DNA from: Protonemura montana
Lineage: Eukaryota > Arthropoda > Insecta > Plecoptera > Nemouridae
Length of the DNA: 64,000 bases
Assembly: GCA_947568835.1 (NCBI GenBank)
Contig: OX387612.1
Span: 6,696,001-6,760,000 of the forward strand
Direction: 5' to 3'
In this document: positions 1 through 9,143 of the stretch, one piece after another
How positions within the stretch are numbered: position 1 is the stretch's first letter
Layout of the letters: each line of letters opens with the position of its first letter
Notes under the pieces: model-generated
Told to the model about the DNA's origin: nothing
The model's input: only the letters and a program-made list of their open reading frames with translations
The model's database searches: none
Program-made: the position numbers and the translations under genes

Positions 1-749
1 GTGAGCTGCTACCCAGATTTAGATGATTAATATTATCAATCATAAAACATATGGCACAATAAATGTATATGCACGGTAAGGTCATTATTTTGTATTTTTT
101 AAGATTTTTTTAAAGATTAAATAAGCGTAAACCAGTCTCAAATGCGATAAATCTGCAAGAAATAACTAAATACAGTCTATCACCTCTCGAAACTACGGTG
201 ACCCCATCTCAGGGCAACCAAACTTTTTGATCGGTAAGTTCGGTTAAGACATTTTAACATGAGCGACAAGACTCTGGCTTCACCTTCCCAACCCAATGAT
301 TGGGCTGTAAGCCATCACACATACCGAGATTTATTAACTTCACATAATCTGTTATTTCAGCAAGAATTACAAACGCTTGTCAAAGAAACCAACGTTCTAT
401 CAAGACTAGTGCTAAATATATAAGTACTCATTAGTATAGGTAGATGTCAATTTTACTAAGGACCAGTATTACAATACGTTATAGCTCTGAGTTAAGCTCC
501 ATGATAAGTTGCATGTGATTAGTTGTTGTCAATGCAATTGATTTGACTACCACAATTTGCAATTTGCAATTTGGCAATTTAATTTTAACTATAGGAGTTG
601 AAGAAAATTGTAATTCTAGGCATCAAGCTACAAACCAACCCGTTCCCAAATGTCAACTAATAAACATTCAGGTTGTCTAAGTATGTAACTAACTAAGTAA
701 AAGTATACGTTTACCCTGCACACTCAACAGTTTAAGTAATATGTCTCTC
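1..749. other. Intergenic, mostly unassigned
   Basis: No gene is visible. Bases about 110-250 resemble the left part of the dispersed Rep-B family (the stretch running from a CAGTCTCAAATGCG-like motif through 'ctgcaagaaataac' to 'acggtgacccca'), also seen near 13.2 kb and 47.7 kb. The rest is AT-rich and unremarkable. Confidence 0.4.
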
Positions 750-804
750 TTCTATCCGTATCAATTAAACTCAAACAATTAACTAACACTTACCCTAAAG
801 TTCA

Positions 805-2007
805 CTAGCTAACATTAATAGTGGTCAGTACAATCATATAGGTACAAACAGTTGAAGTGACACTCAGCACTACAGCTTTGTCCAAAACAAACAAACCGCA
901 CGCAGTGAACACGAATCTTCCACGTTCCACTTGCCTACAAAACTTCTCTAGAGAACTCTCAGTGTCGTCACTGAGCTTATCCAAAAGAAGACACTGTTGA
1001 AGTACCATTAAAGTCATGTCGGCTTCTTCCGACGTCGAATGGCATGTCAGTGATGTAAAAACAATTATAAGCACAATAATAACAAGCCAGCAAGAATACA
1101 AAATTAACAACGAGTAAAGGTAAGAAGAACCAAGTCTATCGTTTGTAGGTTCACTAATTATAGTGTAGACAGTGTCAATGAGGTCAATTAAATTGTTTGA
1201 AAAAAGTCCCAGGATTTTTAGACCAAATATCTCGTTTATCAACTCTACTGTTGAGTAAATTTGACAGTGAATTATTCTGAGTGTTTTTAGAGCGGGATTT
1301 AAGTTGGCGGGATTTTGTAAAACTGTTGTAATCTTGTTGGCTTTTGGAAAACGAGTTTCCGTGGTTTCTTTAAAAAAAAATGGTTCTTTCAAGCCGAGAA
1401 CCAAGAAAATGGCTTTATTTATTGTCGAACACCTGACTCTAATGATGTAAACAAAGTTTAAGAATTCGATCAGTGTTATAAAGCATATCTACAGTGTTAA
1501 AATCTCAAAGGAGACCTGAATATAATTCAAGGACGAGCTAATTCCAAACCAAGCCCCCACGTACCAACCAAACAAAAGAAACACCACTAGTGCTATTTCA
1601 AATATTAAATACTTTCGATGATTTTGACTTGGTTTTGATCCAGTTGTTTTGAACAGGTCAGCGTCAATTTTTTCCAGCGTTTCATATAACAACTTCATGT
1701 CACCAGCCTTTGTCATTGAGGTCACTAAAATTATTACAGATGTAATTCCAGTGACTGCCATCAGAAAACATTCTGTGATACAGCTCTGCAGTGTTTGGTT
1801 CCCGATGGTAAACTCCTTGAAAGACATTCTCACGGACCAAAAGCAGCTTAATACGACCACTAGCGCCACTGCGAGCGTGAAAATAGAAGCAGCTTTCAAG
1901 GGAATCCAGCCCATGTCATAAGGTGCAAGCCCGAACAGACGACCGAGTTGTAAAATTGGCCTCATTGACGCCGTGATGGTCGGATACTGTCTTTTGGTGG
2001 TCTTCAT
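805..2007 (-). pseudogene. Gustatory receptor pseudogene, one nonsense codon
   Basis: This is the broken partner of the intact receptor at 3665-4876. The reading frame is collinear with that gene from the ATG at 2007 to the stop at 805, with no frameshift seen. The exception is a TAG at 1489-1491, where the intact copy has TTG (Leu) in the fourth membrane segment. The first part encodes about 172 residues, with the N-terminal 'PILQLGRLFGLAPY' motif usual for insect gustatory receptors. The second part resumes at once and runs to the C-terminal 'TYMIVLTTI' region. Only about eight other amino-acid differences separate the copies, so loss is recent. A polymorphic stop or readthrough, as reported for some insect chemoreceptors, cannot be excluded. 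Confidence 0.8.
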
Positions 2008-2223
2008 CTTCCCCGTTAGTTTCAACACCGTGAAGGTCTTGATATTCCAAAGCTGGCACAGTATATTGTTTAGCAGAGTAAGAGTTAGATATTGTCACAT
2101 GACACAGTACACGAGACAAATTGATAATTTTTTCCACTTTTACTTTTCACATTCTTTCATAGCCAAATCGGAAAGTGCACGGATGAATTAGCTTAAGTCA
2201 GCAAAACAACTTTGGCTGATGGC

Positions 2224-2835
2224 GAAATCGACTGACTGACCTAGTGCAACTTTTATGTGATCGATTGGGCATGTGTCTCTACCCTAGTGCAACTTCCAAG
2301 TGTTCGACTGGGCATGTGACTCTGCCCCAGTGCAACTTTCACGTGTTCGACTGGGCATGTGACTCTGCCCCAGTGCAACTTTCAAGTGTTCGACTGGGCA
2401 TGTGACTCTGTCCCAGTGCAACTTTCACGTGTTCGACTGGGCATGTGACTCTGCCCCAGTGCAACTTTCACGTGTTCGACTGGGCATGTGACTCTGCCCC
2501 AGTGCAACTTTCACGTGTTCGACTTGGTATGTGACTCTGCCCCATTGCAACTTTCTCGTGTTCGACTGGGCATGTGACTCTGTCCCAGTGCAACTTTCTC
2601 GTGTTCGACTGGGCATGTGACTCTGCCCCAGTGCAACTTTCACGTGTTCGACTGGGCATGTGACTCTGCCCCAGTGCAACTTTCACGTGTTCGACTGGAC
2701 ATGTGACTCTGCCCCAGTGCAACTTTCACGTGTTCGACTGGGCATGTGACTCTGCCCCAGTGCAACTTTCACGTGTTCGACTGGGCATGTGACTCTGCCC
2801 CAGTGCAACTTCCACGTGTTCGACTCGGCAAGTGA
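2224..2835. repeat. 43-bp minisatellite, array 1
   Basis: About 14 head-to-tail copies of a 43-bp unit, readable as GACTGGGCATGTGACTCTGC followed by CCCAGTGCAACTTTCACGTG and TTC. Units differ mainly by c/t in 'ctg(c/t)ccc' and by 'cacgtg' against 'caagtg'. Most units carry the palindromic E-box CACGTG. Because 43 is not a multiple of three, the array is open in several frames and produces spurious 84-residue reading frames with a 129-bp period. It lies directly upstream of the receptor pseudogene. Confidence 0.95.
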
Positions 2836-3015
2836 CTACCTCAATGCAGTTTTCACCTGTTCCTGTTCGATTGGTAGAGATGCTCGCTCTCGGGTCACTC
2901 CCGGTGCACTTTTCTTGCTTCGAGTTTTTCGATAGTGCAATTGGTTATCAAATGCGTGCACTGACTGCTAGTGATCACGTGTTCGGGTGGGAGCGCTATA
3001 TCTCGGAGCTGGTGT
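2836..3015 (-). repeat. Rep-C head, reverse orientation
   Basis: Diverged copy of a dispersed element also found near 5926, 7870, 13775 and 42860. Shared landmarks, read here in reverse, are 'gctctcgggtcactcccggtgcacttttcttg', a stretch ending in 'gtgcaattgg', and 'gtgttcgggtgggagcgct'. As at 5.9 and 13.9 kb, the head abuts a 43-bp array in the same relative orientation, so head plus array appears to be one composite element. Confidence 0.7.
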
Positions 3016-3604
3016 ATAGCTGGCAATATTTAATAGCTACATACCTAATTACACGGTCGTTCAAGCACGTGAAGCGAGACACGCCCTTTAACCGATGCGG
3101 CATTGAGTTGGGCTGAAAGCACGAAATGTCCGATTGATGGTCCGACTGATTGTATGGCGATCATTCGTACTACAATTACACTAAGTACATTAATGTCAAC
3201 ACAGTTGTATGTGAGACTATTGATGTGCAACAATAATCATCTAGATGATTATCTTGGCAGAGTTACTCAATGTTGACAGTGCTTAAAATTCAAGAACGTT
3301 TCGTAGGTCAGCAATGAGCTATAGCAACGATTTACAATGCATTTGGAACAAAATCTTTAGTTTCACTATGTCAACATTAAATCGTTTTTTTTGTATCTCT
3401 TGTATTGAGCGTTTAGTTGATATGTTTTCACCAATTTGTCACTAATTCAACAAATAATTTTCATGTTTTTTACGAATTCCCCACTTTTAGCCATTTTTAT
3501 CGGAAATACCTTTTAGAATTACCTATTCAGAAATTAATCTTATTTTCTAGCCGATTCCTTACTTTTTGAGCAATCAATTTGCATATCATAATTGCATATT
3601 TGCA
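3016..3604. other. Spacer between the duplicated blocks
   Basis: AT-rich sequence without a convincing gene, RNA or repeat. Some short phrases such as 'aaaattcaagaacgtt' recall text near 6.79 kb, so an eroded repeat may be present. Confidence 0.3.
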
Positions 3605-3664
3605 TCAGTCTCTATCCGTATCAATTACACTCAAACAATTAACTAACACTAACCCTAAAGTTCA

Positions 3665-4876
3665 CTATTTAACATTAATAGTGGTCAGTACAATCATATA
3701 GGTACAAACAGTTGAAGTGACACTCAGCACTACAGCTTTGTCCAAAACAAACAAATCGCACGCAGTGAACACGAATCTTCCACGTTCCACTTGCCTACAA
3801 AACTTCTCTAGAGAACTCTCAGTGTCGTCACTGAGCTTATCCAAAAGAAGACACTGTTGAAGTACCATTAAAGTCATGTCGGCTTCTTCCGACGTCGAAT
3901 GGCATGTCAGTGATGTAAAAACAATTATAAGCACAATAATAACAAGCCAGCAAGAATACAAAATTAACAACGAGTAAAGGTAAGAAGAACCAAGTCTATC
4001 GTTTGTAGGTTCACTAATTATAGTGTAGACAGTGTCAATGAGGTCAATTAAATTGTTTGAAAAAAGTCCCAGGATTTTTAGACCAAATATCTCGTTTATC
4101 AACTCTACTGTTGAGTAAATTTGACAGTGAATTATTCTGAGTGTTTTTAGAGCGGGATTTAAGTTGGCGGGATTTTGTAAAACTGTTGTAATCTTGTTGG
4201 CTTTTGGAAAACGAGTTTCCGTGGTTTCTTTAAAAAAAAATGGTTCTTTCAAGCCGAGAACCAAGAAAATGGCTTTATTTATTGTCGAACACCTGACTCT
4301 AATGATGTAAACAAAGTTTAAGAATTCGATCAGTGTTATAAAGCATATCAACAGTGTTATAATCTCAAAGGAGACCTGAATATAATTCAAGGACGAGCTA
4401 ATTCCAAACCAAGCCCCCACGTACCAACCAAACAAAAGAAACACCACTAGTGCTATTTCAAATATTAAATACTTTCGATGATTTTGACTTGGTTTTGATC
4501 CAGTTGTTTTGAACAGGTCAGCGTCAATTTTTTCCAGCTTTTCATATAACAACTTCATTTCACCAGCCTTTGTCACTGAAGTCACTAAAATTATTACAGA
4601 TGTAATTCCAGTGACTGCCATCAGAAAACATTCTGTGATAAAGCTTTGCAGTGTTTGGTTCCCGATGGTAAACTCCTTGAAAGACATTCTCACGGACCAA
4701 AAGCAGCTTAATACGACCACTAGCGCCACTGCGAGAGTGAAGATGGAAGCAGCTTTCAATGGAATCCAGCCCATGTCATAAGGTGCAAGCCCGAACAGAC
4801 GACCGAGTTGTAAAATTGGCCTCATTGACGCCGTGATGGTCGGATACTGTCTTTTCGTGGTCTTCATCTTCCTCAT
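3665..4876 (-). CDS. Insect gustatory receptor, single exon
   Basis: Predicted 403-aa seven-transmembrane chemoreceptor of the insect gustatory receptor family, a ligand-gated cation channel type with intracellular N-terminus that detects tastants or other contact chemicals. An N-terminal 'PILQLGRLFGLAPYD' segment matches the family's usual first motif. Hydrophobic segments lie at about residues 42-60, 82-100, 136-157, 166-190 and 305-330, with a last one at 375-400. The C-terminus reads TYMIVLTTI, a variant of the family's TYhhhhhQF motif without the QF. Length fits the family (about 380-420). The ATG at 4876 was chosen; an in-frame ATG at 4867 matches the start available in the sister copy. 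The gene has no intron, which suggests a retrocopy or an intronless expanded subfamily. Ligand and subfamily cannot be told. Confidence 0.85.
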   Translation of the reverse strand: MRKMKTTKRQYPTITASMRPILQLGRLFGLAPYDMGWIPLKAASIFTLAVALVVVLSCFWSVRMSFKEFTIGNQTLQSFITECFLMAVTGITSVIILVTSVTKAGEMKLLYEKLEKIDADLFKTTGSKPSQNHRKYLIFEIALVVFLLFGWYVGAWFGISSSLNYIQVSFEIITLLICFITLIEFLNFVYIIRVRCSTINKAIFLVLGLKEPFFFKETTETRFPKANKITTVLQNPANLNPALKTLRIIHCQIYSTVELINEIFGLKILGLFSNNLIDLIDTVYTIISEPTNDRLGSSYLYSLLILYSCWLVIIVLIIVFTSLTCHSTSEEADMTLMVLQQCLLLDKLSDDTESSLEKFCRQVERGRFVFTACDLFVLDKAVVLSVTSTVCTYMIVLTTINVK

Positions 4877-5089
4877 TTGGCTTCAACACCGTGAAGGTCT
4901 TGATATTCCAAAGCTTGCACAGTATATTGTTAACCAGAGTTAGATATTGTCACATGACACAGTACACGAGACAAATTGATAATTTTTTCCACTTTTACTT
5001 TTCACATTCTTTCATAGCCAAATCGGAAAGTGCACGGATGAATTAGCTTAAGTCAGCAAAACAACTTTGTCTGATGGCGAAATCGTCTG

Positions 5090-5925
5090 ACTGCCCCAGT
5101 GCAACTTTTATGTGATCGATTGGGCCTGTGTCTCTACCCCAGTGCAACTTTCAAGTGTTCGACTGAGCATGTGACTCTACCCCAGTGCAACTTTCACGTG
5201 TTAGACTGGGCATGTGACTCTGTCCCAGTGCAACTTTCACGAGTTCGACTGGGCATATGACTCTGCCCCAGTGCAACTTTCACGTGTTTGACTGGGCATG
5301 TGACTCTGTCCCAGTGCAACTTCCAAGTGTTCGACTGGGCATGTGACTCTGCCCCAGTGAAACTTTCACGTGTTCGACTGGGCATGTGACTCTGTCCCAG
5401 TGCAACTTCCAAGTGTTCGACTGGGCATGTGACTCTGTCCCAGTGCAACTTTCACGTGTTCGACTGGGCATGTGACTCTGCCCCAGTGCAACTTTCACGC
5501 GTTCGACTGGGCATGTGACTCTGTCCCAGTGCAACTTTCACGTGTTCGACTGGGCATGTGACTCTGTCCCAGTGCAACTTTCACGTGTTCGACTGGGCAT
5601 GTGACTCTGCCCCAGTGCAACTTCCAAGTGTTCGACTGGGCATGTGACTCTGCCCCAGTGCAACTTTCACGTGTTCGACTGGGCATGTGACTCTGTCCCA
5701 GTGCAACTTTCACGTGTTTGACTGGGCATGTGACTCTGTCCCAGTGCAATTTTCACGTGTTCGACTGGGCATGTGACTCTACCCCAGTGCAACTTTCACG
5801 TGTTAGACTGGGCATGTGACTCTGCCCCAGTGCAACTTCCAAGTGTTCGACTGGGCATGTGACTCTACCCCAGTGCAACTTTCACGTGTTCGACTGGGCA
5901 TGTGACTCTACCCCAACGGTCACTC
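5090..5925. repeat. 43-bp minisatellite, array 2
   Basis: About 19 copies of the same 43-bp unit as at 2224-2835 and in the same orientation, directly upstream of the intact receptor gene. CACGTG is present in most units and replaced by CAAGTG in a scattered minority. 'Ctgcccc', 'ctgtccc' and 'ctacccc' variants alternate, so the array is not perfectly homogenised. Confidence 0.95.
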
Positions 5926-6035
5926 CCGGTGCACTTTTCTTGAGTCAAAACTTTCAACGGTGCAATTGGAAAACAATTTAACGTACTGACAGCTGGTGTT
6001 CGGGTTCGGGAGCGTTCTCGCTTGGAGTTTTCACG
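5926..6035 (-). repeat. Rep-C head, reverse orientation, short
   Basis: Contains 'cggtcactcccggtgcactttt', 'aacggtgcaattgg' and 'gctggtgttcgggttcgggagcg', matching the Rep-C head seen beside the other arrays. Confidence 0.65.
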
Positions 6036-6224
6036 TAGTCTACAGTACCTACCTTGTTTTCAACTCAAACAATTGAATGCAAAAATGTCTCTTGTGTCAT
6101 ATCATGCAAACGTTTACGGTCTGTGATAAAAAAATGCAAATACGGTTGACACGAATAATTGATTTTTTAAATTTCTACTGCAACAATTATTATCACTGCG
6201 GCATCGTGTGTGACTCAACTGAAC

Positions 6225-6560
6225 TATCAAAGTGTCAAATGTCTACTTTACTGACAAAAATGAAGGATCTCACCAGGTGGATTTCGTTGTTTCTCGCAGA
6301 TAGCTCGGATTTGAGTTGGTTTACTGCTTTTAATTATTATTTTCTAATGTAACAACTAATTGTAATTGTATTTTCTAATTTTTCTCATCTGTTGATAAAC
6401 ACGTATCGATGTATTGTTAAAAATAACGGCCGAATACGCCATAAGTTTGCTAACGGCTCGTTTGCTCAGCAGAATGCTAAACATTAACGCTCGCTCTCTG
6501 ATTTTATACCTGCGTATAAACTCAATGATACGACCTTTTTATAGCATGCAAATTGATAAA
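6225..6560 (+). repeat. Rep-B copy
   Basis: Diverged dispersed repeat. Landmarks in order are a 'tttctcgcagat' stretch, a 'gttgataaacacgtatcgat' stretch, 'aacggccgaatacgcc' and 'ggctcgtttgctcagcagaa' followed by 'ttaacgctcgctctctg'. The same series recurs at 6900-7200, 8410-8710, 14960-15195 and 43490-44195, and reversed at 39470-39650. Confidence 0.6.
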
Positions 6561-6899
6561 TTGAGTGTGGCTTCAATTTTTCAGCACGAAATGTGTCAGC
6601 CTATAGGCAGACTGATTGTTGACAGATATTAAAGCGACTATTCGCATACTAAATTAATTAATTACACACATGCCAACCCTGTTCGATATTAAGCGATTGA
6701 TTGTAATGTCCATATGAATTCGTTTAGAATTTAGATTACATTTTTAGCTTACTAATTATTTATTTTAGCAGAGTTGCCTTGTTGAAAATTCAAGTTCTTT
6801 CAATTCAAATGTTAACCCATCGACTCACTCCCCACTATCGAATAGCACTAATGTTAAACTTTCGTTGTGAAAAATAACCTCTAAATGACTAATTTAACT

Positions 6900-7200
6900 A
6901 AAAGAATCGCTGATAGGTGAAGTCACTTACGTTCCTAGTATTTAAACATTTCATTTTGTTATTTCTCGCAGATTACTTGCATTCGAGACTGATTTACGGT
7001 CAATTAATCTTCATTAATTCTAACCTCAACGATTGATAAACATGTGTTAATGTTTTGAATCGTAATTATTAAATTATAGAGGTTTGTTAAAAAGAACGGC
7101 CGCAAGCGCTATCGGGCGTCATTTACCTTTACCATGTGTTGCCGGTTCGTTTGCTCAGCAGAAAGTTAAACATGAACGCCGGTCCTCTATACACAATTAA
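6900..7200 (+). repeat. Rep-B copy
   Basis: Better-preserved copy of Rep-B, with 'atttctcgcagattactt', 'gcattcgagactg', 'cgattgataaacatgtg', 'gaacggccgcaagcgc' and 'gccggttcgtttgctcagca'. No coding capacity or terminal structure is evident. Confidence 0.65.
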
Positions 7201-7866
7201 TCCCACTTGCAAATAATTGGCAGTTTCTTGTCTCTTACCTAATGGCCGAAGACACCACGTGCAAATAAGTTAATTTCTTGGTTGAGGTTGTTGCATTTCA
7301 AAGTACTATTTTTCTTGAAGTTTAAAACATCCAATAAATTCCATCATCGCATCCAAAACGAACAATCTCATCCAATAACAATGCTGACATCCAATACTTG
7401 ATAGCATGGCATGACATGATTGTCTTCAATACCTGAAACTGAAGACCAATACATTGCTAGCACCGATCCAATATCTGATATGCCCATGTCCGTTCCTAAA
7501 AAGGTACGTGTAAAAAAGGAACGATGTTTTATTACAATCTTCAATGATAAGGCATCCTATTGAAAAATATGCAATTGTTTATTTGGCCATATACATAGCA
7601 TTGAAGTTTGCAAGGATAAAGCGATGTTGCACAAAAAAAAATCAAAAAATATATGATTACATAACCATTATGAAAATATATAAATAATAACATTCTGTTG
7701 TTTGGGCAGGAAACGGTGTTCTTGAAATTCGAATCTTGAGAGTCGGTAAATTGGTTCGAAACCATGTTATTCATCTTCTTATCAAAGGCAAGAGCTTCAA
7801 ATTATGATTTCAGTATAAATTATTCGATAAAATCAGTAGGATAAAGAATCCAGAGGCAAGCTCATT
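7201..7866. other. Unassigned AT-rich stretch
   Basis: Nothing recognisable. Short open frames here have no compositional or motif support. Confidence 0.3.
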
Positions 7867-7869
7867 TAA

Positions 7870-8065
7870 TAGCGTTTTTGACTGGCCTGCACTGGGGAGG
7901 GTTTGAAACTTGCTCGATGACGTCATGCTCTCCACCGGGTTTGCACCAGCTCCGAGCGAGAGCGCTCTCGCCATTGAAATTTTCGAAGCAAGAAAAGTGC
8001 ACCGTGAGTGACTCGAGATCAAATCGCCTCCGGTGCATACCCGGGGTGCACCGGGGCAGCCAGTC
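7870..8065 (+). repeat. Rep-C head without an array
   Basis: Starts near 'tttttgactggcctgcactgg' and includes 'ttgctcgatgacgtcatgct', whose TGACGTCA at 7918-7925 is a consensus CRE palindrome. It continues through 'ccaccgggtttgcaccagct', 'agcgagagcgct' and 'aagaaaagtgcaccg', ending near 'gggcagccagtcgatcac'. That tail resembles one decayed 43-bp unit, so this copy has at most a trace of the array. Confidence 0.7.
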
Positions 8066-8344
8066 GATCACGCCATAATTTGATTAAAACACTATGGAAT
8101 TAAATTGATACCATTTATTGATTTTCTATGCTGGACTGCGTCCCAAATCTTGCATATGGTAACCAAACTGAAAGCACATTGTGAATATTCTTTACTTTCG
8201 GAACAACTCTGAAGAGATTGACTTTCATCCGATTTTATCATTTTCTTACGCTGACTAGAGATCACAAATACCAAATCCCAAAAAATCTGAAGTCCTAGTA
8301 CTTGAAAGGTAGGTACTACCATTGAGATTATATGTAAACTGTCT

Positions 8345-8710
8345 TTGCAAAAATGGCCGCCAAATTATGATTGTATTTAGACTCATGTCTACTTGAAAAA
8401 ATGAAAATACTTCAAAATAGCCGCCAAATTACTTCTTAACCGCGACAAAAATTGAGTCATTGTCGTTATTTCCCGAAGATTACTAGCATTTAATACGGGT
8501 TTAAGCTCAATAAACTGTATTAATGCTAACGTGAACGATTGAGTCGTTATTATTTAATTGCAGGGTTCTTTTTTTTAAGGACGGCCGCAAGCGCCATCGG
8601 GTGGCACCCATCGTTACCAAGTATAGCCGGTTCATTTGCTCAACAGAATGTTTAAGATATTGTCCTCTGACTTTACCTATAAAATCAATGGTCCTCACCA
8701 AATCAGTTAA
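8345..8710 (+). repeat. Rep-B copy with a Rep-A edge
   Basis: Begins with 'aaaatggccgccaaattatg' and 'tttagactcatgtctactt' (Rep-A end), then 'aaatagccgccaaattac'. It proceeds to 'aaggacggccgcaagcgc' at about 8578-8595 and 'gccggttcatttgctcaaca', closing with 'gtcctctgactttacctata'. Confidence 0.55.
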
Positions 8711-8829
8711 AAGCACACGGATTTGTCTTCAGATGCGCGTTGAAAAATCAGGTAAAAACGGTGAAAACCATTTGTCTAATTTCCCACAACATATCTGTCG
8801 TATAAATTAGACTATTTTCTTCAATCTGT

Positions 8830-8835
8830 TTTATT
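8830..8835 (-). terminator. Poly(A) signal for the Mp20-like gene
   Basis: AATAAA on the minus strand, about 125 bases beyond the stop codon at 8961. This is a plausible 3' end for the muscle protein gene. Confidence 0.5.
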
Positions 8836-8960
8836 CCTGCTCGCCTACTTACTAAAATAAACCAAGCAATGCCCTCAAAAACAGTAATCCCCTCAATAGA
8901 GTTAAAAAAAAAATTACAGTGAATTTAAAATAGCATTCTTCGTCCAAACTTAAGCGGTCC

Positions 8961-9143
8961 CTACATGTGTCTGGTGTTTCCAAAACCACCGTGCCCTGCT
9001 TGCGAAGCACCCTTGTTGAAACCCATTTGAAGGTTAAGTTCGCCCTCGTGGGCTCTCAGCTGTTCCTCAGTGAAGGTCCTTTTATTCTCATCGGACATCT
9101 TCGGGCCAAGTCGAGGGCCGGTGTATTCCGGGTGCTTTTGAGT
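8961..9143 (-). CDS. Mp20-like gene, exon 4 (C-terminus)
   Basis: Acceptor CCCACAG precedes 9143. It encodes TQKHPEYTGPRLGPK, a linker with 'FTEEQLRAHEG', and the calponin repeat ending GGFGNTRHM. The stop TAG is at 8961-8963. Confidence 0.88.
   Translation of the reverse strand, partial: TQKHPEYTGPRLGPKMSDENKRTFTEEQLRAHEGELNLQMGFNKGASQAGHGGFGNTRHM

Larger units (their letters stand above)
750..3015. repeat. Left unit of a segmental duplication
   Basis: This block and 3610-6030 are tandem copies at an offset of about 2860 bp. Each holds, in the same order, a gustatory receptor reading frame on the minus strand, about 200 bp of matching upstream DNA, a 43-bp minisatellite and a Rep-C head in reverse orientation. 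The coding parts differ at only a handful of positions, while the arrays differ in copy number (about 14 against 19). The duplication is therefore fairly recent and the arrays have since changed length. Confidence 0.85.
3610..6030. repeat. Right unit of a segmental duplication
   Basis: Tandem partner of 750-3015. It contains the intact receptor gene, the same roughly 200-bp upstream segment (about 4880-5085), a longer 43-bp array and a reverse Rep-C head. Confidence 0.85.

Noticed and set aside
2425-2722. Overlapping 84-residue proteins in the 43-bp arrays
   Set aside because: They are translations of a repeat whose period is not a multiple of three. The same peptide text repeats in every frame and there is no start context.
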